Shown here in pieces: positions 11,046 to 22,324 of a DNA stretch of 64,000 nt. This DNA is from Alectoria sarmentosa (taxonomy: Eukaryota; Ascomycota; Lecanoromycetes; Lecanorales; Parmeliaceae), in assembly GCA_009733775.1 (NCBI GenBank), contig WOGZ01000010.1:124001-188000 (forward strand). Reading direction: 5' to 3'. Every line of letters begins with the position of its first letter. The first letter of the stretch is position 1. A model generated the notes under the pieces. That model saw only the letters and a program-made list of their open reading frames with translations, did no database searches and was not told where the DNA came from. The position numbers and the translations under genes were made by a program.

Positions 11046-12651
11046 ATGCCGTCGGTGGTGCATTGCCTGGGGGAGCTTGAGCATATCTACGACAAACATA
11101 ACCTCAAGCTCAGGACCAATGGCTGCATCACCCTCTCTTCTCCCCCAGCTTCTGACTGTGCTCTTCCCTCCAACGTCCAAGATTTAGATGCTTTGATCTC
11201 TTCTGGCACACGGACAGCTGGGGCCAATCGGGTACAATTTCATGTCGAGCTGCTCTTTGATGATTTGACAGTATCAGGTTCTAGTGCGTCTCAAGCTACC
11301 GAGGATATTGGGCTTGTGCTTTGCAACGCAGAGGTGCTATAACGCTGTCAGGTCGAGAAGTGGGCGACTGACTGTGCTACACAGCTTTGGTCGCAGCTCT
11401 GCCTGGACGTTTCTTTTACTATAAATGATTCAAACCGATTTCTTCTCTCCTTGTCAGCTCAGTCATCAACCAATGCAGATACCAGGCCCCCGAGATGCAT
11501 CCCGTCTACGTGCCTACAAGACATAGGCATGACATTTCATTTCTCTGCCTGTAGACGGACTAGGAACGTATCTTTGACACCATTGGCCGTGTCTGGAAGA
11601 GGTATTCAGCACACTTCCGCGTCTACAACCCCTATCGATGAACATCTTGACAGGCGCTACTACTCTGCCTTTTCATCACGGGGAGGGCCTCAAGGCGTTG
11701 ACAGTATCGTAACGGACGGGTATGCTCCACGTATTTCTGGCGCCTCATCGGTCGACAACTCGCCTGTGAGCTCTCAAGGCAGCGTGTCATCCAATACGTA
11801 CAGTACATCTTCCGTCGACGTTCTTTCACCACGCCCTAGGTACGCCACTCAGGAAGTAAAGCTTGAGATCCTGGTCCAATTGATGGACTCTTCGCTACGC
11901 AGGATGATAAGTGACTACAAAACGGTCAGACCTGGGGGTGTTGTCCTTTCAAGCGATGCTGGGTGCCCCAAACTTGCTGCCATATCACCTGCTTTGTTCA
12001 GCCCCGGCTATGTCAAGGTACAACCTATAATTGAATTACATGACGCTGCTGATGATCTAATATCAGGCGGTCTCGCAGCGTACTGGGCTACTTCCCACAA
12101 TAGCACGCTCTGTGTCTCGACTGTATCGCCACACAGGGTCCAGTCGCTTGAGACACAAAATCAGACAGTTACAAGAATCGTCAACTAGGAGCTATTTGGA
12201 TTGTGGCTCAATCGAGGACTCCGACCCAAATGGCGCCACGATTTCATCTTCTGTCGAAGCACGGCTATGGTTTTTGACGCATAGCAAGCTGGTTGATCCT
12301 GTCGCTTGCAGGGGCTTAAAGTCATTGAGCACTCCTAAAAAACCGGGTCTTGAGTCGCACGAGATGCTTGACAAAATATTGGACGATGCTGGAGATGTAA
12401 TGTTGGATGGGGATGAGGCCCCAATCTTCGACGCAAATGGCGATGCAATGGAGCTCGATGAGGCCAATCATTTGGACCTTTTCCGAGAGGACTCTATGGA
12501 TAGGAATGACGACAAGGGAGAGGACCCTTTCGGCGGCGACCTTTTCTGGGAGCATTCCCAGGACGAGGTTGCATATGACGGGGTGGAAACCCAGGACGAC
12601 AAGTTGTGCGGGGTACTTGCCTTCGAATCTGGGAATGATATGGTATGCTGA
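11046..12651 (+). CDS. Unrecognised 501-aa protein
   Basis: Not recognised. Three exons, 11046-11333, 11385-12017 and 12067-12651, join in frame across introns of 51 and 49 bp. The N-terminal part (MPSVVHCLGELEHIYDKHN to about residue 150) looks like a folded domain with alternating hydrophobic strands. The middle (about 150-250) is Ser-rich. Residues 300-350 are basic, with RHTGSSRLRHKIRQ. The C-terminal 100 residues are strongly acidic with many Asp/Glu. A basic stretch followed by an acidic tail would suit a nuclear or chromatin-linked protein, but that is only inference. Exons upstream of 11046 cannot be excluded. Confidence 0.6.
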
Positions 12652-12830
12652 GGTACAGGACTGGGTGTGGAACGGATCAAAAACCCGAGAAACGGCTCAC
12701 CCTATGTTGATGTGTTCAAGATTATGTTAGATTTAGAGGGGTTGGTAGAGCGAACAAGGACTGTTTTGGAAGGATAGTTTCCGCTCGAGCCTGTCTGTTC
12801 TCTGACTTCTATACTTGGTCTATGAGTTAT

Positions 12831-13736
12831 TCAGCCTCCGTCGACGTACAACTTCTCATCGAATATCCACCTCCCTACTCCTTCCGTCACCAACTTCGTC
12901 AACTCCACTTCATCCCTCTTTTTACTTACCTCCCTCACTTTTGTGGAGCTGACAATCTCTTCACCCTCTTTCCTCCCCTCTACCAGCTCAATCCTCTCCG
13001 CCCACTGCCTTTTACCACCTTGATCTTCCATTTGCCCATTTTGCAGCTTCCATATGTACTCATCCTGCTCGTCTCTTCCTCCCCATGCATCACCAGTCCT
13101 CCTCGTAACTCTGACTCGGTGTTTCTCGAAAAGCCCCTCCAATGGGGCTAGAGTGTGATCGGGGGGATAGTATTTGATATCCAACAACCTAACAAGCGTA
13201 TCAAACCCCGTCAGATGAACCTGCTCAATCGGCTTCCTCCATCCCTCATCATCGATGAAAGAGTAGTCCCCACATTCCTCAATCACCCTTGCCTTATCCA
13301 CGAAGCGAGCCTTCTTCGTGACGCCTACATCGACCACAACACCTTCATGACCGCTCTCTGCTGCCATTCCCTTTACCATTTCCTCAGCGAAGATACTCAT
13401 CATGACAAGCCTCTGCTCAAACGCCACTGGCTTAGGCGCCTTATCCGCATTTTGTGTCGCAAGAAGCAGTAGCAGCCTTTTTGACTCGGCTTTTGGCCTG
13501 TCATGCAACAAGGCAGAAGTGCATATGCGGAGATGGGCACGCGTGGGTGGATTGAAAGAGGAATCGAGAACGTAGAGTGTCTTTGGTGAATTCGAGTGTT
13601 TTGGAGGGGCGGGGGGTACAGTGCGCAGGATTTCTATTGTTTGTGATGAGGAAGCGAAAGCTTGGAGGGAACGCTGGATGGCGCGTAGGTCACGCATTTC
13701 ATTTGAAGAGTGCAGATTATGGGTCGGGGAAGACAT
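12831..13736 (-). CDS. POF1: POF1-like NMN adenylyltransferase family protein
   Basis: Nucleotidyltransferase of the yeast Pof1 type, a nicotinamide-mononucleotide adenylyltransferase relative linked to NAD metabolism. Single exon, 301 aa, from an ATG at 13736. The N-terminal nucleotide-binding loop reads YVLDSSFNPPTRAHLRI (about residues 54-70), with NPPTRAH in place of the commoner HxGH. The C-terminal SSTKVRE is the ISSTxxR motif typical of these enzymes. It is convergent with the 501-aa gene (179 bp between stops). Family membership is clear; which NMN-type reaction it performs is inferred. Confidence 0.85.
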   Translation of the reverse strand: MSSPTHNLHSSNEMRDLRAIQRSLQAFASSSQTIEILRTVPPAPPKHSNSPKTLYVLDSSFNPPTRAHLRICTSALLHDRPKAESKRLLLLLATQNADKAPKPVAFEQRLVMMSIFAEEMVKGMAAESGHEGVVVDVGVTKKARFVDKARVIEECGDYSFIDDEGWRKPIEQVHLTGFDTLVRLLDIKYYPPDHTLAPLEGLFEKHRVRVTRRTGDAWGGRDEQDEYIWKLQNGQMEDQGGKRQWAERIELVEGRKEGEEIVSSTKVREVSKKRDEVELTKLVTEGVGRWIFDEKLYVDGG

Positions 13737-15021
13737 GCTTCAAGGACGGAGATGGATGATGAGGAGGCATCTCCGGTGAGTCGAAGAGTCGGTGGCTGCG
13801 TCATCGATTCCAAAATTGCTTGTTTGTCGTGACTCATGATTTTCGCCTGCGTCATCTTTATTTCTACATTTCGAATTGACGCTATACAAATCGTTGATCA
13901 TCAATAGCAGTAAATCCATATTCTTTTCGTGTTCCCAAGCGAGGGTGGAAAAGCGCAATTTAACTCTGAAACCACCAACAACAATGAGGCTCAACATGAC
14001 AGATTGCTGTCCTGCTCCTTGGCTGATTCATCAAGCGGTCTGCGAATACAGTGATTTCATGAAGCGTTCTGAGACTGCAAAAAGCCGCAGCATCAGCAAG
14101 GCACCAATTCCCAAATCCAAGGCCGGCTGCGGATGACATACGGCTCTTCCATCCACAAGTCTACGAGCATTCATCTCATCGCAGTAGGACCCCGGTATGA
14201 TGCCGAGAACCCTCAAATCAAAAGTCGGCCGATCTGCTCTGGCCCCAGATAGCTACTACAAATAAGTGTGTTGCGATAGGCTTGGCGTTGGCACAGTCAC
14301 TGCCTTGAGTAGGGTAGGTTCCTGAGCAAACAATCAGAAAGAACTGGTAGATAGGAAATGGGTTAAAGGAAATTCAAACCTGCTGACATTCACAGAAGAG
14401 ACCATCAGCTGCAGCATGCAAAGTGCTGGAAGCGGAAGGCGACGACGACGATGAAGCCTTTTAAGAGGTCGCTGTTGACGACGGGAAGATCGTCTTGAAT
14501 GCCAATAGGCCTTGCATGTTTACCAACGCTCCAATCGAATTTGGGAATGTATCAAGCTAATGCAGGCACCCTCAATTTCAGCGTCATGCCACCAGATTCT
14601 ATTTGTTCCTGCGTTCGTACCCCTGTTCTAGTGCCAAGTAATCCCGGCTCAGGCTTGGTACCTACTGAACTCTATCTACTTACCTTCCCCCTCTCTCTTT
14701 CACTGCTTCCCCCATCTCAAAGACTCCAACTCTTCCTCACCACGCTCTTTTCCTTCGCTGTTCTTTGCCTTCTTCGTCACTCTTTCTTGCTTTCCAGTCG
14801 TTCATTTGCGAATTGATTTCGCACCACACTCTTTCAGCCCTTTCGATTTGGATCAAGAGAATACAAGAACCAGAAAGCATTCAGATCCGAAACTTTTCAG
14901 ATACCCCCTCGAGAAACAATTGCAGTCAAAGGATCACAATCTAGAACACCAAGTCCATTGCAAGCGGCCTACATCGTTCGATACACCTCTTCTCGAGAAC
15001 ACCCACTCGGTTTTGCACAAG
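13737..15021. other. Intergenic with pyrimidine-rich promoter tract
   Basis: 1.3 kb between the divergent POF1-like and cell-wall genes. From about 14680 to 14810 the plus strand is strongly C/T-rich, a pattern common in core promoters of well-expressed fungal genes, and lies about 210-340 bp before the cell-wall start codon. I found no coding signal that splices sensibly. Confidence 0.5.
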
Positions 15022-16320
15022 ATGTTCAGCAAGCTTTCCGTTGCGTGCATCGCAGCCTTGGCCTTTTTTTCTCATGCTGGGCATGCCAAACACCACACTC
15101 ATAGCCACAAGAATGGGACACTCACGCAACACCCGTTCTCTGATCATGGCCACAAGCCTTCAGGCCATCCCGGGCCTTCTGGCTCTGCCGGTTACCCTGG
15201 TGAGGCAGGAATTAGCAGCGGTGTTGCTCCCTATCCTACTGGTACTGGCGGGTATTCTGCTCTTAGCACTGGCACCTCTCCTCGTCTCCTTACTACCGGC
15301 GTCCCAGTGCCCACCTATCTGACCACTGTCATCGTGACCAAACTGACCACCTACTGCCCTGGGCCCACCAGCCTCACGCAGAATGGCAAGGTATACACTG
15401 TCACCAAGGTATATATCCACTGACTTCGCAGTTCCCCGCCCTTACTAATTGTTTTAGAAAACGACCCTTACCATCTCTGACTGTCCCTGCACGTCCACCT
15501 ACATGACCACTGGCTTTCCCACTCCAATTCAGTCTGGAGACACCACTTTGACCTACGTTGTTGGCACAGGTTCTTCGACCACAACTGTAGTGACCACCAT
15601 CCACCATAAATCTTACAAAACCAATTATAACGTGAGTGTGCTTCCCTTCAACTTATTATCAGATATTGCGACTAACATTTGATATTCCAGACTGTCTACA
15701 CGTCCGCAGGTCAGCCTGGCGAGGGCGATGAGAATGGTACTAGTGGCCCTCCCGGAGGTTACCAAACGGTCCGCAACACGATACAGTCCACCATTTACGT
15801 CTCTGCTGCGCCTAGTGGACCTGGCGGGCCTGGTAAGGGAGGCGCCACTGGCTCAGTCTGTGCAGCTCCTGTCACTGTCACCGTCACCGGGCCTGAGCAG
15901 ACCGTCACTGTGGTAAGTCTACCAAGGCTATAATGTCTGCAAGCTTTGGTTGCTGACACATCTAAGACTGCTACTTCTACTCCTGGTTCTGCCCCATCCC
16001 CATCTTCTGCATTCGCTGGGCCACCGATTTCCTCCGCTCTGGTCTCATCCAGTGCCCCCTATGGCTTGAACAATGGTACTCAATCCACTGAAACCGGCGC
16101 ATCTACTGGCTTTTTGACGAGGCCCTCGGCTAGTTTCACTCTCAAACACTCATCACGCATCGCGCCGTCTTCTGGCTTCGCGTCCGCCTCTGGTACCGCA
16201 CCCTCCTCAGGCATCGCGGCGTCCTCTGGCTTCGCGTCCCCCTCTAGTACCGCAACCTCCTCAAGCAGCCCCGTTTGGCCGGCTGTTTCGGCTACGGCGG
16301 TAATGCAAGGTTACAATTAA
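15022..16320 (+). CDS. Secreted Ser/Thr/Gly-rich cell-wall protein
   Basis: Structural cell-wall protein. Four exons, 15022-15408, 15458-15631, 15691-15912 and 15967-16320, all phase 0, give 378 aa. The start MFSKLSVACIAALAFFSHAG is a clear signal peptide. It is followed by a His-rich patch (KHHTHSHKNG) and a Gly/Pro-rich stretch. The diagnostic part is TTYCPGPTSLTQNGKVYTVT leading across the first intron into KTTLTISDCPCTST, the Cys pattern found in fungal covalently attached wall proteins. The C-terminal about 120 residues are Ser/Ala/Thr/Pro repeats (units of the type PSSGFASASGTA), likely O-mannosylated. I do not see a convincing GPI-anchor hydrophobic tail, so attachment may be by disulfide or another linkage. 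Confidence 0.82.
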
Positions 16321-17208
16321 AGCGCAAGGCATGGATCTGGCAATCCAGTATTTGAATCACACTCGAGAGCATCTGAATCGACAATTTGTCGGCTCCATTT
16401 CTTGTATTGACATTCTTGATATCCCTTTAGCATCTGGAAAGACAAGCTTGCAAGTTTTCACACTTTCTTGTATTTACATTCTTGATAACTCTTTTGAAGG
16501 ACAAACATGCATAGTTTTACGCTGATCGTATTCTGATCTCACATGTGCCGCCGGCGGGTTTATTTCTCGAGACGGATTTTTATCCATTCAGCCTGTGGTG
16601 AAACAGAGCGAGGGAGTCTGGCATATTCCAATTATTCACTTCATGTCTGTTCGCATTTTCCATCTAGATTGGACTCCCCGGCTACACGATGAGACTCTCA
16701 CCTTATTCTAGCCATCGTAGAGCCCAACAGGTCATGTAGCAAGCGCGGAAAGAGACTATACTGAAAGCAGAGGCATGCGACTAAAGTAAACATGCTGCCG
16801 AGGCTCAATAAAGGGAAGGTTGCCAAGAGATATCGGCGAAACTAAGCGCCGTCCTCTCGGCTTTGTCACTTCTCGAACATGCTAGTACCAGCCTCCCTAA
16901 TTCTTAAATCCATGCATCTTTCGGCGTCGATGAGGTCTTATCTGTTTCTACATAGCGGATTCTGATCGTATCGATCTGGCATCTTGTAATCCTTTCGCTG
17001 GATTGACTCTCGTTCTTGCGTTTGACTTCGTCTCTCGTTGTTGTTACTGAAGTCTCGTGCCTGCCGCAAACGGCAAACGTCCGCTTTCTTCCTGACCAAT
17101 AGGCAACGCTATAGACTGGACAATTTGGCCATACTGCTCCTACCATCTCATACCATAGCGCACTATTTGCGGTTGTTCTTTTGGACGGAATCGCAAAGCG
17201 CCGTCATC
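16321..17208. other. Intergenic
   Basis: 888 bp between the cell-wall gene and the TCP11-family gene. It includes the 66-bp tandem duplication listed separately. Upstream in-frame sequence before 17209 (from 17038) is open but unlike the family, so it is read as 5' UTR. Confidence 0.45.
16398..16525 (+). repeat. Imperfect 66-bp tandem duplication
   Basis: TTTCTTGTATTGACATTCTT at 16398 recurs as TTTCTTGTATTTACATTCTT at 16464. The following bases also match imperfectly (GACAAGCTTGCAAGTTTTCA versus GACAAACATGCATAGTTTTA). It lies about 80 bp past the cell-wall gene stop, probably in its 3' UTR. Confidence 0.75.
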
Positions 17209-20028
17209 ATGTGCGACAACTCATACTCGTCAGATTTGGGAGCCGACGATCCGGATTCGACTCACCAGACGATATCAGAGGAAGTACAAGATTTGATCAT
17301 GTCTTCTGACGGCGAAGCACCTGGAATTTATAGCCCACCTCCCCGCATAGCAGCTCGAATCTATAAATCTACCTCAATTCGCCGGAAATCATCAGCAGCA
17401 TCATCTCGTCTGAACTCGATGTCCTCACATCACTCAAGTCGTTCGACGAGATCTGCTCATGGTGGCCCTCAGAGCACCCATATCGCCCAACATCTCCGAC
17501 GTGCATCTATAATCGAGAGCCGTAAAGCCAAAGCAGCAGACAGAAATGCACATGCTGAGAAAGTAAGGCTACGAGCAGCTATGAACAAAGCAGCTCCACG
17601 GATAACTGCGAATAGCGAAGAGCGCGCCATTGCCGCGCAACAAGCAAGAGAACGGTACCTTGCCCAGGTCAAGGCCAATTGCGCTGAAGAAGTAAAGCGA
17701 TCCAAACGAGTGGCCGAAGAACAGCGTGAGAAAAGGGCTGCCGAACATCTTAAGCTCAAGGAGGATATGGAAGAAAGGTACGCGGAAGCTGAAAAGAGAA
17801 AAATTCTCCTACAACAAAGTCAGCGACGCGCAAGGACGATAAGCTTGCCATGTGTCGAGGAAAAGAAAACTATTGCATACGTATGGAAGCCGAAGAACCA
17901 TGACCAGGCGGCAAAAATCATACAGCGCGCCTGGCAAAATAGGCAGCGTAAACTTACGATACAAGAATTTCTGCGACTTGGTCTGACCGTTGATGCGGTT
18001 CAAAAAACAAGTTTTGAAGACGTTGGATTGCTTCTAAGTCAGGAAACCGTGCTGTCATGCACGGTGAAAATGCTGAAACTTTGTGGACTCAAGGATATGG
18101 GAGATGATGATGCGGCCGAGAAGGCGGCTGTTCGAACTTTTTTGAGCACTTTTCTGATCTTAGGCCATCCAGCTCAAGTGCTGAGTAAAGAAGGTGAGCA
18201 GGAACAGGATCTTGTAAACAAAGCGAAAGAACTTCTCCTTCACTTCGATCGTATCATCGATGGCTCCTCAGATCCGAGCCATTCAGTCCTATCAGCTCAG
18301 CTAGCAGAGCTCTCAGAAGCGTACGCCTCTTTTCAAGCAGCCTTCGCTGCTTGGAAAGCACATGATTCGTCATTCCTGATGTCAAATATGCTTGCACAAT
18401 TCGTTGAGCTTGATGCAATATGGCAAACAGTCAAAGACGACAAGGACGGCGAGGTAGCCGCAGATTACAAAGAAGGCATCCAGCAGAACCAGACTTTGGT
18501 GCTTGTTCGACTCAAAAGACTTGCGGGTCCAGAAAATGCAATGAAGATGATCAAGCAGGCAATTCGAGCAAGCAGAAAGACGAGATCAAAGAGGAGCGCC
18601 GGTCCTGACAATAAGCCGAGAGCCGCACCAGTTGACCAAGGCAATGCCTCGAGAACGTCTGTTCTACCAGCAGTACCCGCTCCGAGGTCAGCGGAATTCC
18701 CATCCATGGCTGCAAAAGGAAACGTTCCTGCGAAACAGAAACTCGAGTCTTCAACACTGCTGCCTGATAACAGACACATACTGCATGAGTTGGCGATCAA
18801 CAAGGAATTCAAAGTCGACATGCAGCCACGTATTGACCTGCGGGAGAGTCTTATTGATGATGTGTCGAGAAGCATGCAACAAGGCCTCGATGCTGCAGAG
18901 GGAGAAATCTGGGTACCTGCCATAGCGAAGGTGATATATGAGAAACTCCTACGTTTGCTGACACCGGGAAACTCACTTCATGTTCTGATCTCCGAAACCC
19001 TTGACCCTACGATGATCGCGAATCAAGTCAAGAACGGGGTTTTTTCGTACGATAAATTTTTCTCCTTCATGGACACCATCCTACCAAAGTTGTGTGCACC
19101 TGTTCGAGACTCTGATGTTAAAGACCTGGCAGAAAATCCAAGCCATGATCCTATCAAGCAGCTGGCCAGACTATATTATGTTATTGACTTACTCTTGCTC
19201 GATCACATGAACTTCATGCTGCAGAGTTTAGGACCAACGCTTATCGAAGGATCTATTGACTATGAGAAAAATTGTTTTGCCACAAGGCTGGAAAATCAAT
19301 ATCCTGTGAAGACACTAAGGTGGTGGAAAGCTGCAGTGGCCAAGACGAGAGAAGAGCCATCGAGGCGAGCAGTGGAGGGCACTTCAAGCCCAGCAGCTAG
19401 AATTACGGCTGATAGGATATACATACACGGACTTGTCGATCTCGCCATCACAACGACCAACCTTGAAGATGCAGAAATTCCAGAAACCTTGGAGCTCGAC
19501 ACTCAGCGTCTCGCACACATTCGCTCCGATACTCTCCGCCTGATTACAGTATCATCAATCCTTCTCACTGCAAAGAATCTCCTCAGGCGCGACGTACGGT
19601 CCCTCTGGAAACTTGAGAGCCAGCGGATGTGGGATTTGCCATTTTCGTCACCACCGGCAGCGTTCGTCTCCATCGTTGAATCTCGCTACGCCCTCCCACC
19701 AACTACCAAGCAGCAACTCACCGGCACTACAACGCGCCTGCTCACAGACGCTCGAGCAGGACAGGCAAGCCATCCTGTCATGAAAGTGCTTCTCAAGAAA
19801 ATCCATACGCACGTTCTCGCTCGACTCGGGGCATCGAGTGCGGAAGAACGCATTCGGACGAGCACTACTGCCAGCGAGGTTTTAGGATCGAGCGGTATGC
19901 CGGAGTCTGTGGCAAGGGTTGGCGACATGATACAAGAGCTTGGCAGGGTGGCAGATGTGGATCGGGAGACTCATGGCCAATGGTACGATGAGGTTGCCAA
20001 AAGAGCTACAGAGGAGTCTAATGAGTGA
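17209..20028 (+). CDS. TCP11/SOK1-family protein with IQ motif
   Basis: Member of the T-complex-11 (Tcp11) family, which includes yeast Sok1, a dosage suppressor in the cAMP/PKA pathway. One uninterrupted frame from ATG 17209, 939 aa. Residues about 50-130 are Ser/Arg-rich and probably disordered. Residues about 130-220 are Ala/Glu/Lys/Arg-rich coiled-coil. Near residue 233 there is an IQ-like calmodulin-binding motif (AAKIIQRAWQNRQRKL). From about residue 520 to the end lies the Tcp11 domain (starts HELAINKEFKVD, with the conserved helices around WWKAAVAKTREEP). An open upstream extension to 17038 is not family-like, so the internal ATG is preferred. PKA linkage is by family only. Confidence 0.88.
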   Translation: MCDNSYSSDLGADDPDSTHQTISEEVQDLIMSSDGEAPGIYSPPPRIAARIYKSTSIRRKSSAASSRLNSMSSHHSSRSTRSAHGGPQSTHIAQHLRRASIIESRKAKAADRNAHAEKVRLRAAMNKAAPRITANSEERAIAAQQARERYLAQVKANCAEEVKRSKRVAEEQREKRAAEHLKLKEDMEERYAEAEKRKILLQQSQRRARTISLPCVEEKKTIAYVWKPKNHDQAAKIIQRAWQNRQRKLTIQEFLRLGLTVDAVQKTSFEDVGLLLSQETVLSCTVKMLKLCGLKDMGDDDAAEKAAVRTFLSTFLILGHPAQVLSKEGEQEQDLVNKAKELLLHFDRIIDGSSDPSHSVLSAQLAELSEAYASFQAAFAAWKAHDSSFLMSNMLAQFVELDAIWQTVKDDKDGEVAADYKEGIQQNQTLVLVRLKRLAGPENAMKMIKQAIRASRKTRSKRSAGPDNKPRAAPVDQGNASRTSVLPAVPAPRSAEFPSMAAKGNVPAKQKLESSTLLPDNRHILHELAINKEFKVDMQPRIDLRESLIDDVSRSMQQGLDAAEGEIWVPAIAKVIYEKLLRLLTPGNSLHVLISETLDPTMIANQVKNGVFSYDKFFSFMDTILPKLCAPVRDSDVKDLAENPSHDPIKQLARLYYVIDLLLLDHMNFMLQSLGPTLIEGSIDYEKNCFATRLENQYPVKTLRWWKAAVAKTREEPSRRAVEGTSSPAARITADRIYIHGLVDLAITTTNLEDAEIPETLELDTQRLAHIRSDTLRLITVSSILLTAKNLLRRDVRSLWKLESQRMWDLPFSSPPAAFVSIVESRYALPPTTKQQLTGTTTRLLTDARAGQASHPVMKVLLKKIHTHVLARLGASSAEERIRTSTTASEVLGSSGMPESVARVGDMIQELGRVADVDRETHGQWYDEVAKRATEESNE

Positions 20029-20799
20029 TGGAGACGATTCGGGTGCCCAATGTTTAATAAAGGCGAGGCCGTGTTGCACTGAAATATCCTGGAGTCTTCG
20101 GGTTTGGTTCTCCGGCTTGTTAGGGTGGTCAATGTAGCGATGAGGCTTTAGATGTTTGGCTTTGGGTTGCATGGCTTCGGGTGGTCCACCACATATATCA
20201 AGCCTCTTATTTTATCGAAGATAGCAGTATGCCTTTTTTTGAAAGGCATTAGACTCTAGATCAATAATATTTGGAAGCTGATCTCGCTCCTCATAGACTT
20301 GATTGTTCACTTGGTTATTCAAGACTTGTTTGTTATAGCTGTTAAAGGTCCTGTGGATGCATGTGACGCCTTCAGATTGCAAACATTGCGATACTGTACA
20401 CGAGTCAACGTGGGATATCGGTCGCCTGATGCTATAATTACTCGTACTTGCTTGCGTGTTTTTTGCCTGCATGAAGAGTATCAATTGTCCAAGCTGCTTG
20501 GATTAGGAGTACGGGTAGTAGGTCAGTAGGGTAGTAGCGGTCGAGGCAAGCTTCCACGATCTCCGTGATAAGTAGCTGCCGGAGAACGTCATCACAACAA
20601 CAAGCATCGGCATGCCTTTCCATCTCATTACCCATCTTTTCCTTTAGATTCACAACTTCTCACATGGCTGACCTTCTTTCTCCCTCCTTCCTCTCCTTCC
20701 TCTCCTTCCTCCTTTTCCTCTTCAACCCCCATCTCGACCTGCAACCTCCCTAGAAATTCAATTCCAACCCAACATCTCCACTCATCCCTTTTTACAATC
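20029..20799. other. Intergenic with C/T-rich tract
   Basis: 771 bp between the TCP11 gene and the oxidase gene. From about 20655 to 20760 the plus strand is almost all C and T (TTCCTCTCC repeats), immediately before the oxidase start, and is the likely core promoter. No coding signal. Confidence 0.5.
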
Positions 20800-22324
20800 A
20801 TGTCTGATCCAAAAAATCCTAACATTGACAAAAGAAGCACGCCTCAATATGCCCTATACCAAAGGGAAAACTTTTGGAAGACTAACACTGGGGAGGTACC
20901 TCTGTTCAATACCGGTCAGGTTTCTCTTCCTGCAGCAATCTACCAAGCGACAACTGACATCCCATTACAGAACCTGGCAAGCTAGAAGAACTGGCAAAGG
21001 CGAAGCTTACCGAAGGCGGATGGTATGCACTAGAACTCTGTCATTGTATTGCAACCCAGTTGAGACGTCCGAACAGGTACTACGCTTCTTCTAATGCTGG
21101 TCAATCCTACACCCACCTTGCCAACCGTACGTTCCCTGACCATTCGTCCTTGTCCACAACTTAGCAGCCCCAAGGTCAAGCCTTCTTCCGTCACCGAATC
21201 ATTCCCAGGCAACTGGTTGACACAAATTTACGAGATACCACCACCACCATCTTCGGCCACAAAGGTGACAAACTTCACAATCTCCAAGCAAGCTCTGGAT
21301 TAACACGCTCTCAGTATCCGCACCCATCGGCTTCGCTCCTATAGGCATCAACGTAATCTACAACCCCCGTGGCGAGCTTCCAGTGGCCAAGGTCGCCAAA
21401 GAGCTCAACCTCCCGTACGCACTCAGCACAGCCGGCAGCAACCCTATTGAAAAAGTCGCCGAAGCAAATGGCCAAAGCCCTCGCTTCTTTCAGCTATACA
21501 TGCCACACGATGACGAGTTGACCGTCTCCCTCCTCACGCGAGCCTTCAGTTCTGGCTTCGATGTCTGCATACTTACTACAGATACGTGGCAGCTGGGTTG
21601 GCGACATGATGATGTGGCTACGGGCAACTACGCTTTCTACCATGGGATGGGTGCGGACCTTGGACTCAGCGACCCCGTGTTCCAGAAGCGACTCAAGGAG
21701 GCAGGCATTGACCCTGTGAAGCAGCCTAACGAAGCCGGCGCTATGTGGATTGACAATGTCTGGCATGGACGCGCATGGAGCTGGGAGAAGATTCCCTGGT
21801 TGATCGAAACATGGAAGAAGATTAGCGGTGGTCGACCATTTTGCTTGAAGGGTATCCAGAGCGTTGAAGATGCGAAGAAAGCTGTGGAGGTGGGCTGTGA
21901 CGGGATTGTTGTGAGCAACCACGCCGGAAGGCAGGTGGATGGTGCAATCGCAAGTCTGGATGCCCTTGAGAACATAGTTGCTGCAGTCGGGGACAAGACA
22001 TACATCATGTACGACAGCGGTATCAGGGGTGGATCCGACGTGCTCAAGGCCCTTGCTCTGGGAGCAAAGTTTGTATGGGTGGGAAGGCTTTGGGTTTGGG
22101 GTTTGAGTATCATGGGGGAGGCGGGCGTGAGACATGTTATGAAGAGCTTGCTGGCCGACTTTGACATTCTGATGAATGTGGGTGGATTTCAGAACATTGA
22201 GCAGATTGATCGGACTGCGTTGGGTGAGTGTTCCTTCGACTGTATAATGAATGAGAGACGCTGACTTTTTGCAGAATCTTATCCCAAGGCTTATGCGATG
22301 ATCGCGGAGAGATCCAAGCTATAG
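20800..22324 (+). CDS. FMN-dependent 2-hydroxyacid oxidase (lactate 2-monooxygenase-like)
   Basis: TIM-barrel flavoenzyme oxidising 2-hydroxy acids such as lactate. Six exons, 20800-20914, 20971-21022, 21077-21126, 21175-21264, 21315-22223 and 22275-22324, give 421 aa, with every junction restoring family sequence (for example GGWYYASSNAG and FGHKVSAPIGFAPIG). The FMN and substrate motifs SNHAGRQVDGAIASLDAL and YDSGIRGGSDVLKALALGA are intact and carry the catalytic His and the FMN-binding Arg. The length (about 400) and the insert after TDTWQLGWR resemble lactate 2-monooxygenases more than glycolate oxidases. The four short 5' exons (50-115 bp) are typical of this fungal subfamily. No peroxisomal SKL; it ends ERSKL, a weak PTS1-like tail. 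Confidence 0.9.

Noticed and set aside
21494..22135. Minus-strand frames over the FMN oxidase
   Set aside because: Antisense shadows; the plus strand carries complete catalytic motifs.
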